Shown piece after piece: positions 27,954 through 36,610 of a stretch of 49,377 nt of DNA. The DNA comes from Saprospirales bacterium (GTDB lineage Bacteria; Bacteroidota; Bacteroidia; Chitinophagales; UBA8649). Location of the stretch: positions 1 through 49,377 of the forward strand of contig PAPS01000001.1 in assembly GCA_002708985.1 (NCBI GenBank). Reading direction: 5' to 3'. The position numbers were made by a program, and so were the translations under genes. Within the stretch, counting starts at the first letter, position 1; every line of letters starts with the position of its first letter. Below the pieces are notes generated by a model. It was not told the DNA's origin. It searched no databases and saw nothing but the letters and a program-made list of their open reading frames with translations.

Positions 27954-29483
27954 TTACAAGGGAATGTTGCCGTGTTTTTTACGGGGTAAGTTGTCGACCT
28001 TTTGAGAAAGCATATCCAACCCTCGAGCAATCTTAGCGCGAGTTTCTTCCGGCAGAATAACCGCATCGATAAACCCTCGAGAAGCGGCCTTATAAGGATT
28101 CATAAATTCATCTCGATAAGCCGCTACCTTTTCCTGCAGCATAGCCTCTGGGTCATCAGATTGTTTAATTTCATGCTTGTAAATGATTTCCGCTGCACCT
28201 TGTGGTCCCATTACAGCAATTTCTGCATCTGGCCAAGCATAATTTAAGTCCCCTCCTATGTGTTTTGAAGACATAACATCATAGGCTCCTCCATAGGCTT
28301 TACGGGTTATTATCGTGATTTTAGGAACAGTGGCTTCTGCATAAGCGTAAAGCAGCTTGGCACCATTGGATATAATCCCATTCCATTCTTGATCGGTTCC
28401 GGGTAAAAATCCAGGAACATCTACTAGCGTAACTAAAGGAATATTAAAACTGTCGCAAAAGCGTACAAATCGCGCTCCTTTTCTCGAAGATTCAATATCT
28501 AAAACACCAGCGAGCACTGCGGGCTGATTGGCAACAATGCCCACTGACCTGCCTTCTATTCGGGCAAATCCAACCAAAATATTTTCAGCATAATCCTTGT
28601 GGATTTCAAAAAAGCTGTTTTCATCAATAATCGCATAGAGCAACTCACGCATATCATAGGGCTGAGATGCTGACGAAGGCATTATATCTTGCAGCGATTC
28701 CCCTGATAAAGCAGGTTCACATGCTTCGACTAACGGAGGATTGTCTTCACAGTTTTGAGGGATATAGGCCAATAGTTGCTGAATACCCCGTAAGGCCTTT
28801 ATCTCATCGGCAAAGGTGCAATGAGTCACTCCAGACTTACTGGCGTGGCTTTGAGCGCCTCCTAACTCCTCAGAAGTAACTTCTTCATGGGTCACTGTTT
28901 TTACAACATTAGGTCCAGTAACAAACATGTAGGAGGTTTTTTCAACCATAAAGATAAAGTCTGTAATGGCCGGCGAATAGACCGCTCCCCCAGCGCAGGG
29001 ACCTAAAACCGCGCTGATTTGAGGCACAACACCGCTTGCTCTTGTATTGCGATAAAAAATATCTGCATACCCTCCAAGACTTTTAACCCCATCCTGGATC
29101 CGCGCACCTCCACTGTCATTTAATCCGATAACCGGCGCACCATTCTGCATGGCAAGATCCATAATCTTACATATTTTTTCTGCGTGCGTCTCACTTAATG
29201 AACCACCGAAAACGGTAAAATCCTGGCTGAATATATATACTAATCTTCCTTGAATTTTACCAAAACCAGTAACGACTCCATCTCCGTAAAATGATTGATT
29301 ATTTTGCCTTGTGCGTGCTTCTACGAACATACCAATCTCCTCGAAGCTACCTTTGTCGAGCAAGACCTCTATTCGTTCTCTAGCGGTTAGTTTTCCCTTG
29401 GCATGCTGTTTTTCAATCCGCTCTTCACCACCACCCAATTTTGCAATTTCTTTACGTTGTTGTAAATCCTTTTGTTTGTTCAT
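27954..29483 (-). CDS. Acyl-CoA carboxylase beta (carboxyltransferase) subunit, propionyl-CoA carboxylase type
   Basis: The 509-residue crotonase-fold carboxyltransferase moves CO2 from biotin to propionyl- or acetyl-CoA. It has two carboxyltransferase halves: the N-terminal part includes [14 protein letters not shown] and [13 protein letters not shown], and the C-terminal part [33 protein letters not shown] and [10 protein letters not shown]. Sequence and length resemble PccB/MmdA. No biotin-carboxylase or carrier gene is adjacent, so the alpha partner must be elsewhere. It could also be a decarboxylase alpha subunit. Confidence 0.92.
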   Translation of the reverse strand: MNKQKDLQQRKEIAKLGGGEERIEKQHAKGKLTARERIEVLLDKGSFEEIGMFVEARTRQNNQSFYGDGVVTGFGKIQGRLVYIFSQDFTVFGGSLSETHAEKICKIMDLAMQNGAPVIGLNDSGGARIQDGVKSLGGYADIFYRNTRASGVVPQISAVLGPCAGGAVYSPAITDFIFMVEKTSYMFVTGPNVVKTVTHEEVTSEELGGAQSHASKSGVTHCTFADEIKALRGIQQLLAYIPQNCEDNPPLVEACEPALSGESLQDIMPSSASQPYDMRELLYAIIDENSFFEIHKDYAENILVGFARIEGRSVGIVANQPAVLAGVLDIESSRKGARFVRFCDSFNIPLVTLVDVPGFLPGTDQEWNGIISNGAKLLYAYAEATVPKITIITRKAYGGAYDVMSSKHIGGDLNYAWPDAEIAVMGPQGAAEIIYKHEIKQSDDPEAMLQEKVAAYRDEFMNPYKAASRGFIDAVILPEETRAKIARGLDMLSQKVDNLPRKKHGNIPL

Positions 29484-29580
29484 CTGCTTTAGATCAATTT
29501 TTTAGTCTCACCAACGAATTACCGTGGTGCTCTAAATACCATTAAACGATGAAGATAGAAAATTGCACACGTAAGGCCCG

Positions 29581-30930
29581 CTAAGAATTTTTGATTTGCT
29601 CGATAGCCTTAGGAAAGAACCACTTAAACCAAGCTAAGCCAAGACCCCCGGTTAAAACCCAATAGATAATTTCACTAGACCAACCCCAGGCTAGGCTGGT
29701 ACAATTAACACCATAAAACAATAGAATCAAAAAGACAATGAAGCCAATGCAACTCAAAATTTCAATAACTAAAGACCACGCGGTTTGGCCTAAACCTACA
29801 ATAGCATTAAACAAAATCGTCCCGATGGAATACGTCCACAATGAGGCCATGGAGACATAGAGCGTTACCAAACCTACTTCGACTAATTCAGGGGTTGTAA
29901 TGCACAAAAGAAGGGTTTTGGGGATTAGAAGGACAGGAAGAGTAACTAAAACAGCGACCAAAAGACTCAAGCCGATCATCCGTTTTACGGTAGGAATAAT
30001 CTCATCATAGGCTCCCTTTCCAACTAGATTACCAATCGCAGTATTGGTTGTGGAGGCAAAGGCATAGGAAGTTACTCCAAAAAGGGTATAAAAATTTTTC
30101 ACCGGTCCAGAAGCAGCCCAAGCCGTTGACCCCAATTTTCGCTCAACAAGGGTAAAAAACAGAAACCATGTAGTCAAAGCAATAATCGCCTGAAAGATAA
30201 GCGGTAAAGACGTCCAATTGATTTGAGCAAATAGTTGACGACTAAACGCTTTAAAATGAAAAATCTTGAGTCTTGGAATCAATCGTTGATATAACAACCC
30301 AGCGGTGAAAACTCCAAGTGAAACAACTTCTGCAATGTTTGAAGCCCATGCAGCACCCCGAATTCCCATCGGCTCAAGACCAAATTTTCCAAAAACAAAT
30401 ACCCAATTCAAAAAGATGTTTGTCAAGGACATAGAGGCGATGGCCACAGCAAGGATTTTAGTACGCTCAATTCCGCTATACATGGCCAACATTACACAAC
30501 CAATAAAAGAAAATCCAAATCCGATTTTTCGAATGGAGAGGTAATCCCACGAGGATTCAATCGCTTCCGGTGTATTGAGCAATGCCGACAATAAGGTCAA
30601 CCCAAATTGATCCACGAGCAAAATAAGGAACATGGCCATAGCAAGCAAGGTGATCAACGCATGATCAACTATGGCTCCTACTTTGTGCAAGGCATTCGCA
30701 CCAACTTGGTTTGCTACCAGAATTTGAACCCCTTTACAATAGGCATATCCCATGATAAATATGGTGGTATACAAGTGGCCAACGTAGCTGATAGCACCTT
30801 GCTCTATCGGGCCGACAAACTTCATAAAATACATATCGGCAAATCCGATTGCGGAGTAGGCCAGATTTCCAAGAATCAGTGGGAGGGCAATATTAAAAAT
30901 TCGTCTATACGAATAGTTCAATTGTCTCAT
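29581..30930 (-). CDS. MATE-family multidrug or metabolite exporter
   Basis: A 449-residue protein with 12 predicted transmembrane segments in two six-helix bundles, beginning IFNIALPLILGNLAYSAIGFADMYFMKFVG, the usual MATE entry. MATE carriers export cationic drugs or metabolites using Na+ or H+. The substrate is not predictable. It lies 97 bases upstream of the carboxylase gene and is divergent from the unknown 789-residue gene. Confidence 0.9.
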   Translation of the reverse strand: MRQLNYSYRRIFNIALPLILGNLAYSAIGFADMYFMKFVGPIEQGAISYVGHLYTTIFIMGYAYCKGVQILVANQVGANALHKVGAIVDHALITLLAMAMFLILLVDQFGLTLLSALLNTPEAIESSWDYLSIRKIGFGFSFIGCVMLAMYSGIERTKILAVAIASMSLTNIFLNWVFVFGKFGLEPMGIRGAAWASNIAEVVSLGVFTAGLLYQRLIPRLKIFHFKAFSRQLFAQINWTSLPLIFQAIIALTTWFLFFTLVERKLGSTAWAASGPVKNFYTLFGVTSYAFASTTNTAIGNLVGKGAYDEIIPTVKRMIGLSLLVAVLVTLPVLLIPKTLLLCITTPELVEVGLVTLYVSMASLWTYSIGTILFNAIVGLGQTAWSLVIEILSCIGFIVFLILLFYGVNCTSLAWGWSSEIIYWVLTGGLGLAWFKWFFPKAIEQIKNS

Positions 30931-30996
30931 TTATCTTCCATGAGACGGCAAGGTAGTCAATGCCCTGAGCAATTCCCGCTTTTTTTGGATCCAAAC

Positions 30997-31020
30997 CGCT
31001 CAAGAATCTTCTTGAAAGCG
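30997..31020. promoter_or_regulatory. Inverted repeat between MATE and unknown gene
   Basis: Perfect 7-base arms TCAAGAA and TTCTTGA surround TC at 31000-31015, and CGC/AGCG arms extend it with one bulged A. It sits 36 bases before ATG 31057 in the divergent gap. It may be a protein-binding operator or an RNA hairpin; no T-run follows, so it is not a standard terminator. Confidence 0.5.
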
Positions 31021-31056
31021 CCAAAAATCATTACCTTTCCACTCAAATTGTTTACG

Positions 31057-33426
31057 ATGAATGCAAGCAACCTAAAGAACATTAAAATCGGTCTAATTTG
31101 CGTCTTTGCTATTCTAGCAGTGATTTTAGTAAATCAGATTAGTGGTTATATAGGATTTTACAACGAAGTTCAGATTTCTATTAGCGAGCAAGATAAATCG
31201 GTACGAAGTAAAATGGAAAGCTTAATTGAATTCCAAAAACTGCATATCGAGCAAAACAATGCGTTCGCGCAATTAGCCTATGCCACAAGCTCTGAGGAGC
31301 TTGAATCGTGGATAAATTACAACACAGCGATGGCCGCAGCAATCACCGATGCGCTCATCTTAGATAAAGCAAAGCTAGAGATGTTGGTTGAATTCAGTTT
31401 TTTACATCGAATTTCCATCATTACAAGTCAAATTGACGGGCTTTATGACGAGGCTAATGAAGAGTCACTTGAAGACACCCTAAATGCATTGACAAAGCAA
31501 TGGGTCCTATCCAACTTGTCTAACAAATATGTCGCTGATTTATACACCAACAAACCCAAAACCACTGTAGCTATAATTTTCGGATCGCAAGACAGCATAC
31601 AAATTGCAAAACTTGAGCAAGCGCTTTCAAGCCCTACAGATTCTTCACGTGATTCAGCAGTGGAACTTGAAGATCTCGTACTCACTCAGCTTAATAATGA
31701 GGGAATTGGAAGAATCGTCAGTGCTGTTAGACCAACAAGCGGTCATGTTGAATTTATCTTCTCTTCGGGTAACCGACTAATTGATCGACTGAAAGCCGTC
31801 TACAATAAAGAAAATACAGTTCGATTGGATGACGTGTCTCTTAGTTTGACCCAAGAATGGATTATGGCAAACTTTGAAGTATATCAAGAAGAGCTTGCCG
31901 AGATTGCGAACACCTATCTAGCCAATATTCTTAATCAAGAAGCGATTCTTGTGAGTAACGGTCCTCTTTCTCCTAGAAAAAGTCGTCTATTTGAGATCCA
32001 AACAGAAATAGCAAGAACACTTGCTGACTTGTTAAGTATGGATTATATCATTCGTGATTTAGCACAAACCGACCTCGCTTATTATAATAGTTGGATAGCA
32101 AGATATCCAGAGGCCAATACCCTAGAATCCATTCAAAACACCTTAACTGATAGCAATTTTAATGAGTTAGCTTTTCTCAAAGATGTTATGGAATTCGAAC
32201 AAGATGCTTTGGATACTGCCGACCTGACATCCCTCGAACAATTGGGTACACCAGATAGTATAGCCCGGGCGATTCACACAAGATTTTCTTTGGGAAGCCA
32301 AGTTGCTTCAAAGCTTAATGGAGGGAATAGCAACACACTCTCTGTTTGGTTGTATACTCAAGATTCTAAAGCTGACGGTTTCACTAAGATTTACCGAAAT
32401 GAACTAGAACAAAACAGAAGTAATTTCAATACTTGGCGATCAATTGCAAACAACATCTTTACATCAAACAAAAAGATTTCAGACAAAGTAAAAACGGTGG
32501 GGATTGCCGATATCGCCTCGATGTTTAATGACGACATCGGCCCACTGTCCTTTACATTTTCCGTGAATTCTTCGGGATACTACATTACCGAGGCCTTTCA
32601 GAAAGTATCTCACGAGGGTAGCTTTATCAAAATATACGAGGATCTTTACACGTATTACTTGAAGGGCGTACGGGGTAGTATTGATCTCTCCACCAATGAT
32701 GAGAACAAGGCTAATGCATCCGTTTATGAGAAGTATGCAGGAAATCTTTTCAGTAATTCTTCAGGACGTTTTATGGACTTCAAGGATGTCTTGGCAAGTA
32801 ATCTACATTTGGTAAATCTTGATGAAAACAGCTTTCAGAGTCGACTAGAGGCCGTTGAAGCCTCTTTTGGAGAAACCTTTAATGACGCATACAATCAGCA
32901 TAAAATTGAGGCTTTCAAAAGATTCAATACAGTGATTGCCGACTCAACGGCAGATTCAACAGCATGGCAAATCTTTTCCATCGAGTGGGATATGAACTTC
33001 GAAAAAATTCTAAGTCTAGCTAATCGCGTGACTAGTGATGGAATAGGAGATGATGCAAGCTTTGGAGAGTTTAGCGTTTTGGTCGATGAAAACTACACCA
33101 AGGTTCAACGAGATATCCATAACCAACTTGTAATGGATGCTTTTAGCGATGCAGTGATTGAAAAAAGCAATTTCAACCTTCGCTTGGGCAAATTCAATGT
33201 ATTGGCTATAGAAATTAGTCGAGATGACTATCTAGGATTCTTAGATGGAATTAATCCTCCTGGCTATGTTGTCTTTAAAGGCCCATTACAAAATGCTAAA
33301 CAGACATTAATCAATCAAAGTCCCGCTGCGCTTACCGTACAAGGTGAGTTAAAACCTGCAGACTCAGGCATTGAGGTAGGTGATGAAAGAAAAAACTGGG
33401 CTTCGGACAAGAAGGGGGACGAATAA
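31057..33426 (+). CDS. Large membrane-anchored protein of unrecognised family
   Basis: I do not recognise this 789-residue protein. One N-terminal helix (about residues 8-29, IGLICVFAILAVILVNQI) anchors it; the remainder is acidic, Asn/Ser-rich and probably extracytoplasmic. No catalytic motif or Cys-rich region is visible, and predicted structure is mostly helical with beta parts (HVEFIFSSGNRLID, PLSFTFSVNSSGYYI). ATG 31057 is chosen because it starts right at the membrane helix. The frame is open back to 30607, but that extension overlaps the antisense MATE gene and is unlikely to be translated. The DUF3822 gene follows 10 bases later. Confidence 0.75.
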   Translation: MNASNLKNIKIGLICVFAILAVILVNQISGYIGFYNEVQISISEQDKSVRSKMESLIEFQKLHIEQNNAFAQLAYATSSEELESWINYNTAMAAAITDALILDKAKLEMLVEFSFLHRISIITSQIDGLYDEANEESLEDTLNALTKQWVLSNLSNKYVADLYTNKPKTTVAIIFGSQDSIQIAKLEQALSSPTDSSRDSAVELEDLVLTQLNNEGIGRIVSAVRPTSGHVEFIFSSGNRLIDRLKAVYNKENTVRLDDVSLSLTQEWIMANFEVYQEELAEIANTYLANILNQEAILVSNGPLSPRKSRLFEIQTEIARTLADLLSMDYIIRDLAQTDLAYYNSWIARYPEANTLESIQNTLTDSNFNELAFLKDVMEFEQDALDTADLTSLEQLGTPDSIARAIHTRFSLGSQVASKLNGGNSNTLSVWLYTQDSKADGFTKIYRNELEQNRSNFNTWRSIANNIFTSNKKISDKVKTVGIADIASMFNDDIGPLSFTFSVNSSGYYITEAFQKVSHEGSFIKIYEDLYTYYLKGVRGSIDLSTNDENKANASVYEKYAGNLFSNSSGRFMDFKDVLASNLHLVNLDENSFQSRLEAVEASFGETFNDAYNQHKIEAFKRFNTVIADSTADSTAWQIFSIEWDMNFEKILSLANRVTSDGIGDDASFGEFSVLVDENYTKVQRDIHNQLVMDAFSDAVIEKSNFNLRLGKFNVLAIEISRDDYLGFLDGINPPGYVVFKGPLQNAKQTLINQSPAALTVQGELKPADSGIEVGDERKNWASDKKGDE

Positions 33427-33436
33427 AGGCTAAGGC

Positions 33437-34102
33437 TTGGTTACTCATACAATTCACCTCTATGACGAAGCTTGCCAACCCGTTGCTTTCGACGGAAGGC
33501 AATGGAATGCTTTACATGATGAGCAAGAAATAGAGCGAGATAGTCATCGTTTTTTTTCAAGTAAATTTCATTTATTTCACCCCGAACAACTAAGCACAAA
33601 GGAAAAGGAGACAGTATTTAAGGCCCATTTTAGTCATTTCCAAGCCACCGATTTTGTGATACATCACGAAGAGGTCTCAAAGGGTCTTTACTTGTTTTGG
33701 GCATTTGCACATGAAAGAACACTGGAGGTGGTAGGGGGAGATAGCAATGAGCACTTGCCAAAGCATCATATTGCATCGCCCTGGCTTAAAGGGTGCTTGC
33801 ATTCTGAGACGGCAGAAGACACGCTGCATTGTATGGAGATAAATGATTGGCTATACATTGCCCATATTCGCCATAATCGATTGCTGTTTTACCAATCCTT
33901 TCCGTGTCCAAACCATTCCATGTTGTTATACTATATCTATCAATGCATACAAGAACTCCATCTCGAACCTGAAACTACTTTTTTTCAGTGTCTAACGGAG
34001 GTGGATCTTGATAATACGGTAAGTCATGAACTTCAAGCGAGAATTGCCAATGTATTTTTGGGAAATAGCTTCGAAGGCCTACTTAATTCAGTGGACAATT
34101 AA
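33437..34102 (+). CDS. DUF3822 family protein (TTG start)
   Basis: A 221-residue protein of the Bacteroidota family DUF3822, which usually sits directly before rsmD. Relatives look like degenerate ASKHA/actin-fold proteins, and function is unknown. The only plausible start is TTG 33437: an in-frame TAA lies two codons upstream and no ATG occurs until deep in the gene. The body is rich in His and aromatics (HFSHFQATDFVIHHEEV, WLYIAHIRHNRLLFYQ). It follows the unknown gene by 10 bases and precedes rsmD by 11. Confidence 0.78.
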   Translation: MVTHTIHLYDEACQPVAFDGRQWNALHDEQEIERDSHRFFSSKFHLFHPEQLSTKEKETVFKAHFSHFQATDFVIHHEEVSKGLYLFWAFAHERTLEVVGGDSNEHLPKHHIASPWLKGCLHSETAEDTLHCMEINDWLYIAHIRHNRLLFYQSFPCPNHSMLLYYIYQCIQELHLEPETTFFQCLTEVDLDNTVSHELQARIANVFLGNSFEGLLNSVDN

Positions 34103-34113
34103 CCAAGGTAATC

Positions 34114-34662
34114 ATGCGCATAATCGGAGGAAAATTTCGTGGCAGACCACTACGTCAACCTAAATTCAAGCCAACTCGACCCACAACAGATATCGCCAAG
34201 GAGGGGTTGTTTAATATTTTAAGTAATCGTTTCAATTTTGATAAGGTTTCTTTTCTTGATCTTTTTAGTGGCACAGGATCGATCTCCTATGAATTTGCCT
34301 CAAGGGGATGTCAAGATATTACCAGCGTTGAACGGCATAGACCCTGTCTTAACTTTATTAAACAAACATCCCAAACGCTTGGCATTCCCAACCACAAGAT
34401 CTTCGCGATGGATGTATTTAAGTATATCGAGCGCTGCGAGACTTCCTATGACTTGATTTTTGCCGGACCTCCTTATGGGATGCCGAGGCTTGATATCATA
34501 CCCGATGTCATTATAGCGCAAAATATGATTAATGATATTGGCTACCTCATCTTAGAGCATAATCCAAATCATGACTTCACCCATCATCCTCATTTTTTAG
34601 AGTCTCGTAACTATGGTCAAACGATTTTTGCCATCTTTACAAAAGAAGAAGTGGATAAATGA
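34114..34662 (+). CDS. rsmD: RsmD-type 16S rRNA (guanine-N2) methyltransferase with an altered catalytic motif
   Basis: RsmD methylates G966 of 16S rRNA using S-adenosylmethionine. The 182-residue protein has the N-terminal MRIIGGKFRGRPL, the segment RPTTDIAKEGLFNIL and the SAM motif FLDLFSGTGSISYE. The catalytic loop, normally (D/N)PPY or (D/N)PPF, reads FAGPPYGM with Gly118 encoded by GGA at 34465-34467. Loss of the Asp/Asn may weaken methyl transfer or reflect a lineage variant. The stop overlaps the coaD start by four bases. Confidence 0.88.
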   Translation: MRIIGGKFRGRPLRQPKFKPTRPTTDIAKEGLFNILSNRFNFDKVSFLDLFSGTGSISYEFASRGCQDITSVERHRPCLNFIKQTSQTLGIPNHKIFAMDVFKYIERCETSYDLIFAGPPYGMPRLDIIPDVIIAQNMINDIGYLILEHNPNHDFTHHPHFLESRNYGQTIFAIFTKEEVDK

Positions 34663-35135
34663 GTAAGATTGCAGTTTTCCCGGGGTCTTTCGATCCCATA
34701 ACACTTGGCCACGTTGATGTAGTACAGCGATCGCTTCCGTTGTTTGATAAAATTATCGTTGCCATTGGTCAAAACAGTCAAAAGAGCGGGCTCTTCCCAA
34801 TCGAGGAGCGGAAAGCTTGGATTGAGCGTCTATTCCCCAACGAAGCAAAACTTGAAGTAACAACCTACGAAGGCCTGACTGTAGATTTCTGCAAAAAGGT
34901 TAACGCCAACTACATCGTCAGAGGAATTCGAAGCGCATCAGATTTTGAATATGAAAAAACCATCGCTCACTTAAATCATGCAATGGCTGAGGATATAGAA
35001 ACCTTCCTAATCATTTCAAGGCCGGAATATTCTTCCATCAGCTCTACCATTGTCCGTGAAATCCTTAGAGGGAAAGGGGATGTTTCGCCCTTTGTACCCA
35101 AGCTTGTCGTCGAAGGGATAAAAGGGCTTCTGTAA
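34659..35135 (+). CDS. coaD: Phosphopantetheine adenylyltransferase
   Basis: CoaD adenylates 4'-phosphopantetheine in coenzyme A synthesis. The 158-residue protein is standard length. It has the nucleotidyltransferase signature PGSFDPITLGHVDV near the N-terminus, the pantetheine-binding stretch NYIVRGIRSASDFEYE and the C-terminal ISSTIVREIL (ISST variant). It overlaps rsmD by four bases, the usual Bacteroidota arrangement, and the MmcQ-like gene follows after 10 bases. Confidence 0.97.
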   Translation: MSKIAVFPGSFDPITLGHVDVVQRSLPLFDKIIVAIGQNSQKSGLFPIEERKAWIERLFPNEAKLEVTTYEGLTVDFCKKVNANYIVRGIRSASDFEYEKTIAHLNHAMAEDIETFLIISRPEYSSISSTIVREILRGKGDVSPFVPKLVVEGIKGLL

Positions 35136-35145
35136 CGTTTTCATC

Positions 35146-35496
35146 GTGACACATAACATATTAATGGACTTATGCGAGGGGCTACCCTACGCCGAAGAGT
35201 GTTTTCCTTTCAATGAGGAAACGCTCGTGTATAAAATCGGCGGAAAGATGTTTGCCTTAATTCCCCTAGAAGAAAAAGGTATAATCATTTTAAAGCACTA
35301 CTCTCGTGGCATAGAAGAATTAAAGGAGTCTCTTAATGGTATTTCAGAACCTGCCTATCTCTCCAAAAATCATTGGATACAAGTTGATACGAAACACAAT
35401 GGATTGCATCGACATATAAAGGCTTGGATTGAAATGAGCTATAAGCTCGTTGTATCAGGCCTTCCCAAAAAAGAGCAACGAAAGTATTTGGACTAA
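35146..35496 (+). CDS. MmcQ/YjbR-family protein (GTG start)
   Basis: A 116-residue protein of the MmcQ/YjbR family, a small double-wing fold sometimes described as DNA-binding, though its role is unclear. Typical features are CFPFNEETLVYKIGGKMFALI and SKNHWIQVD. GTG 35146 is the best start because it keeps the usual N-terminal helix; the first ATG (35164) would trim six residues. It is 10 bases after coaD. Confidence 0.85.
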   Translation: MTHNILMDLCEGLPYAEECFPFNEETLVYKIGGKMFALIPLEEKGIIILKHYSRGIEELKESLNGISEPAYLSKNHWIQVDTKHNGLHRHIKAWIEMSYKLVVSGLPKKEQRKYLD

Positions 35497-35562
35497 ACGC
35501 CTACCTACTCAAATAAGGAATTACAGGATAAATGGCTAAACTTGCATTCTAATTAACCAGGG

Positions 35563-36447
35563 ATGATAAGGTATAACACAAAAAATTGGTTTCTCTTTTT
35601 ATTTCGACATGGCTTAAAACATGTTCGGGGCCACTTTTCAAGTGTACTTGTTGTAGGGATATACACCGCATTTATTATTCTCGCCCATGAGCGATTTTTT
35701 CCAGAACTCAGCTTGGACAACACCGTGTTTAAAATGCTAGGTATTGTCTTGGGTCTGCTTTTGGTCTTTAGAACCAACAGTGCCTATGACCGGTGGTGGG
35801 AAGGACGCAAGCAATTAGGCAAAATGGTCAACACAACACGGAACCTTGCCATTAAGTGGTCTACTATGGTCGGAAAAGATCATGAATCCTTCGAACAATT
35901 CAATCAATCCATCTACGCTTTTTTCTACACGGTAAAAGAGCACCTTCGCAGTGGTAACTTTTCGAATGTAGAATCCACTATTCCTCTAGCTCTTAAAAAA
36001 AGCTGGGAAGAAGCGGATCATAAACCAAACTATATCTTACAACATATGGCTCAAATAATTCATAAGGCCTACCAATCCAGAACCATTGATGGTGATCAAT
36101 TAAGAATTCTGGAAAATGAGATGCAAGAACTCATTAACATTCTCGGTGCTTGCGAGCGTATTCGAAATACACCAATCCCTTTCAACTATGCATTACACGT
36201 TAAAAGAGTAGTGCTACTCTTTTCCATGATGCTTCCATTTGCCTTCTTGGACAACACCGATGAGGATATTAAAGCGATCTATATTGTTGTTCCTATCGTA
36301 ATGCTTGTTTTTTACACTATGGTTGGCCTTGAACTGATTGCAGAAGAGATAGAAGATCCATTTGGTTACGATGATGATGACCTCCCAGTGGACGAGCTTT
36401 GCGCAAAGGTTGAGGCCAATATTAAAGAGATTGTTCAGAACGCATAA
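35563..36447 (+). CDS. Bestrophin-family (UPF0187/YneE) ion channel
   Basis: Bacterial bestrophins form pentameric ion channels. The 294-residue protein has an N-terminal amphipathic segment and helices at about 22-42 and 52-68. The highly conserved block LVFRTNSAYDRWWEGRKQLG follows, then a cytoplasmic helical domain and two more helices (about 210-230 and 238-262). The C-terminal acidic stretch (DPFGYDDDDLPVDEL) resembles the family's regulatory region. Ion selectivity cannot be predicted here. A hairpin with a T-run follows at 36478. Confidence 0.9.
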   Translation: MIRYNTKNWFLFLFRHGLKHVRGHFSSVLVVGIYTAFIILAHERFFPELSLDNTVFKMLGIVLGLLLVFRTNSAYDRWWEGRKQLGKMVNTTRNLAIKWSTMVGKDHESFEQFNQSIYAFFYTVKEHLRSGNFSNVESTIPLALKKSWEEADHKPNYILQHMAQIIHKAYQSRTIDGDQLRILENEMQELINILGACERIRNTPIPFNYALHVKRVVLLFSMMLPFAFLDNTDEDIKAIYIVVPIVMLVFYTMVGLELIAEEIEDPFGYDDDDLPVDELCAKVEANIKEIVQNA

Positions 36448-36477
36448 CATAAATTTCCACTCAATTCTATATTTTTT

Positions 36478-36531
36478 AATAGTTATAAACTGTTGATAAA
36501 CAACGCATTGTTAACTATTATAATTTTTTTT
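36478..36531 (+). terminator. Hairpin terminator after the bestrophin gene
   Basis: Eight-base arms AATAGTTA (36478-36485) and TAACTATT (36512-36519) enclose a smaller stem GTTG-ATAAA-CAAC, followed by ATAATTTTTTTTA. The inner and outer stems can form together, which is more elaborate than a simple terminator. Confidence 0.6.
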
Positions 36532-36610
36532 ATCGAATAATGAATCTCTTTTAATCGATCTGCCGTAGAAGTATGCATAGCTTATTTTTTAACCTTAAAT
36601 TTTTATATCC

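Noticed and set aside
30607-31056. 150-residue N-terminal extension of the unknown membrane protein
   Set aside because: It runs antisense to the MATE gene and would place the membrane anchor in the middle; ATG 31057 is better.
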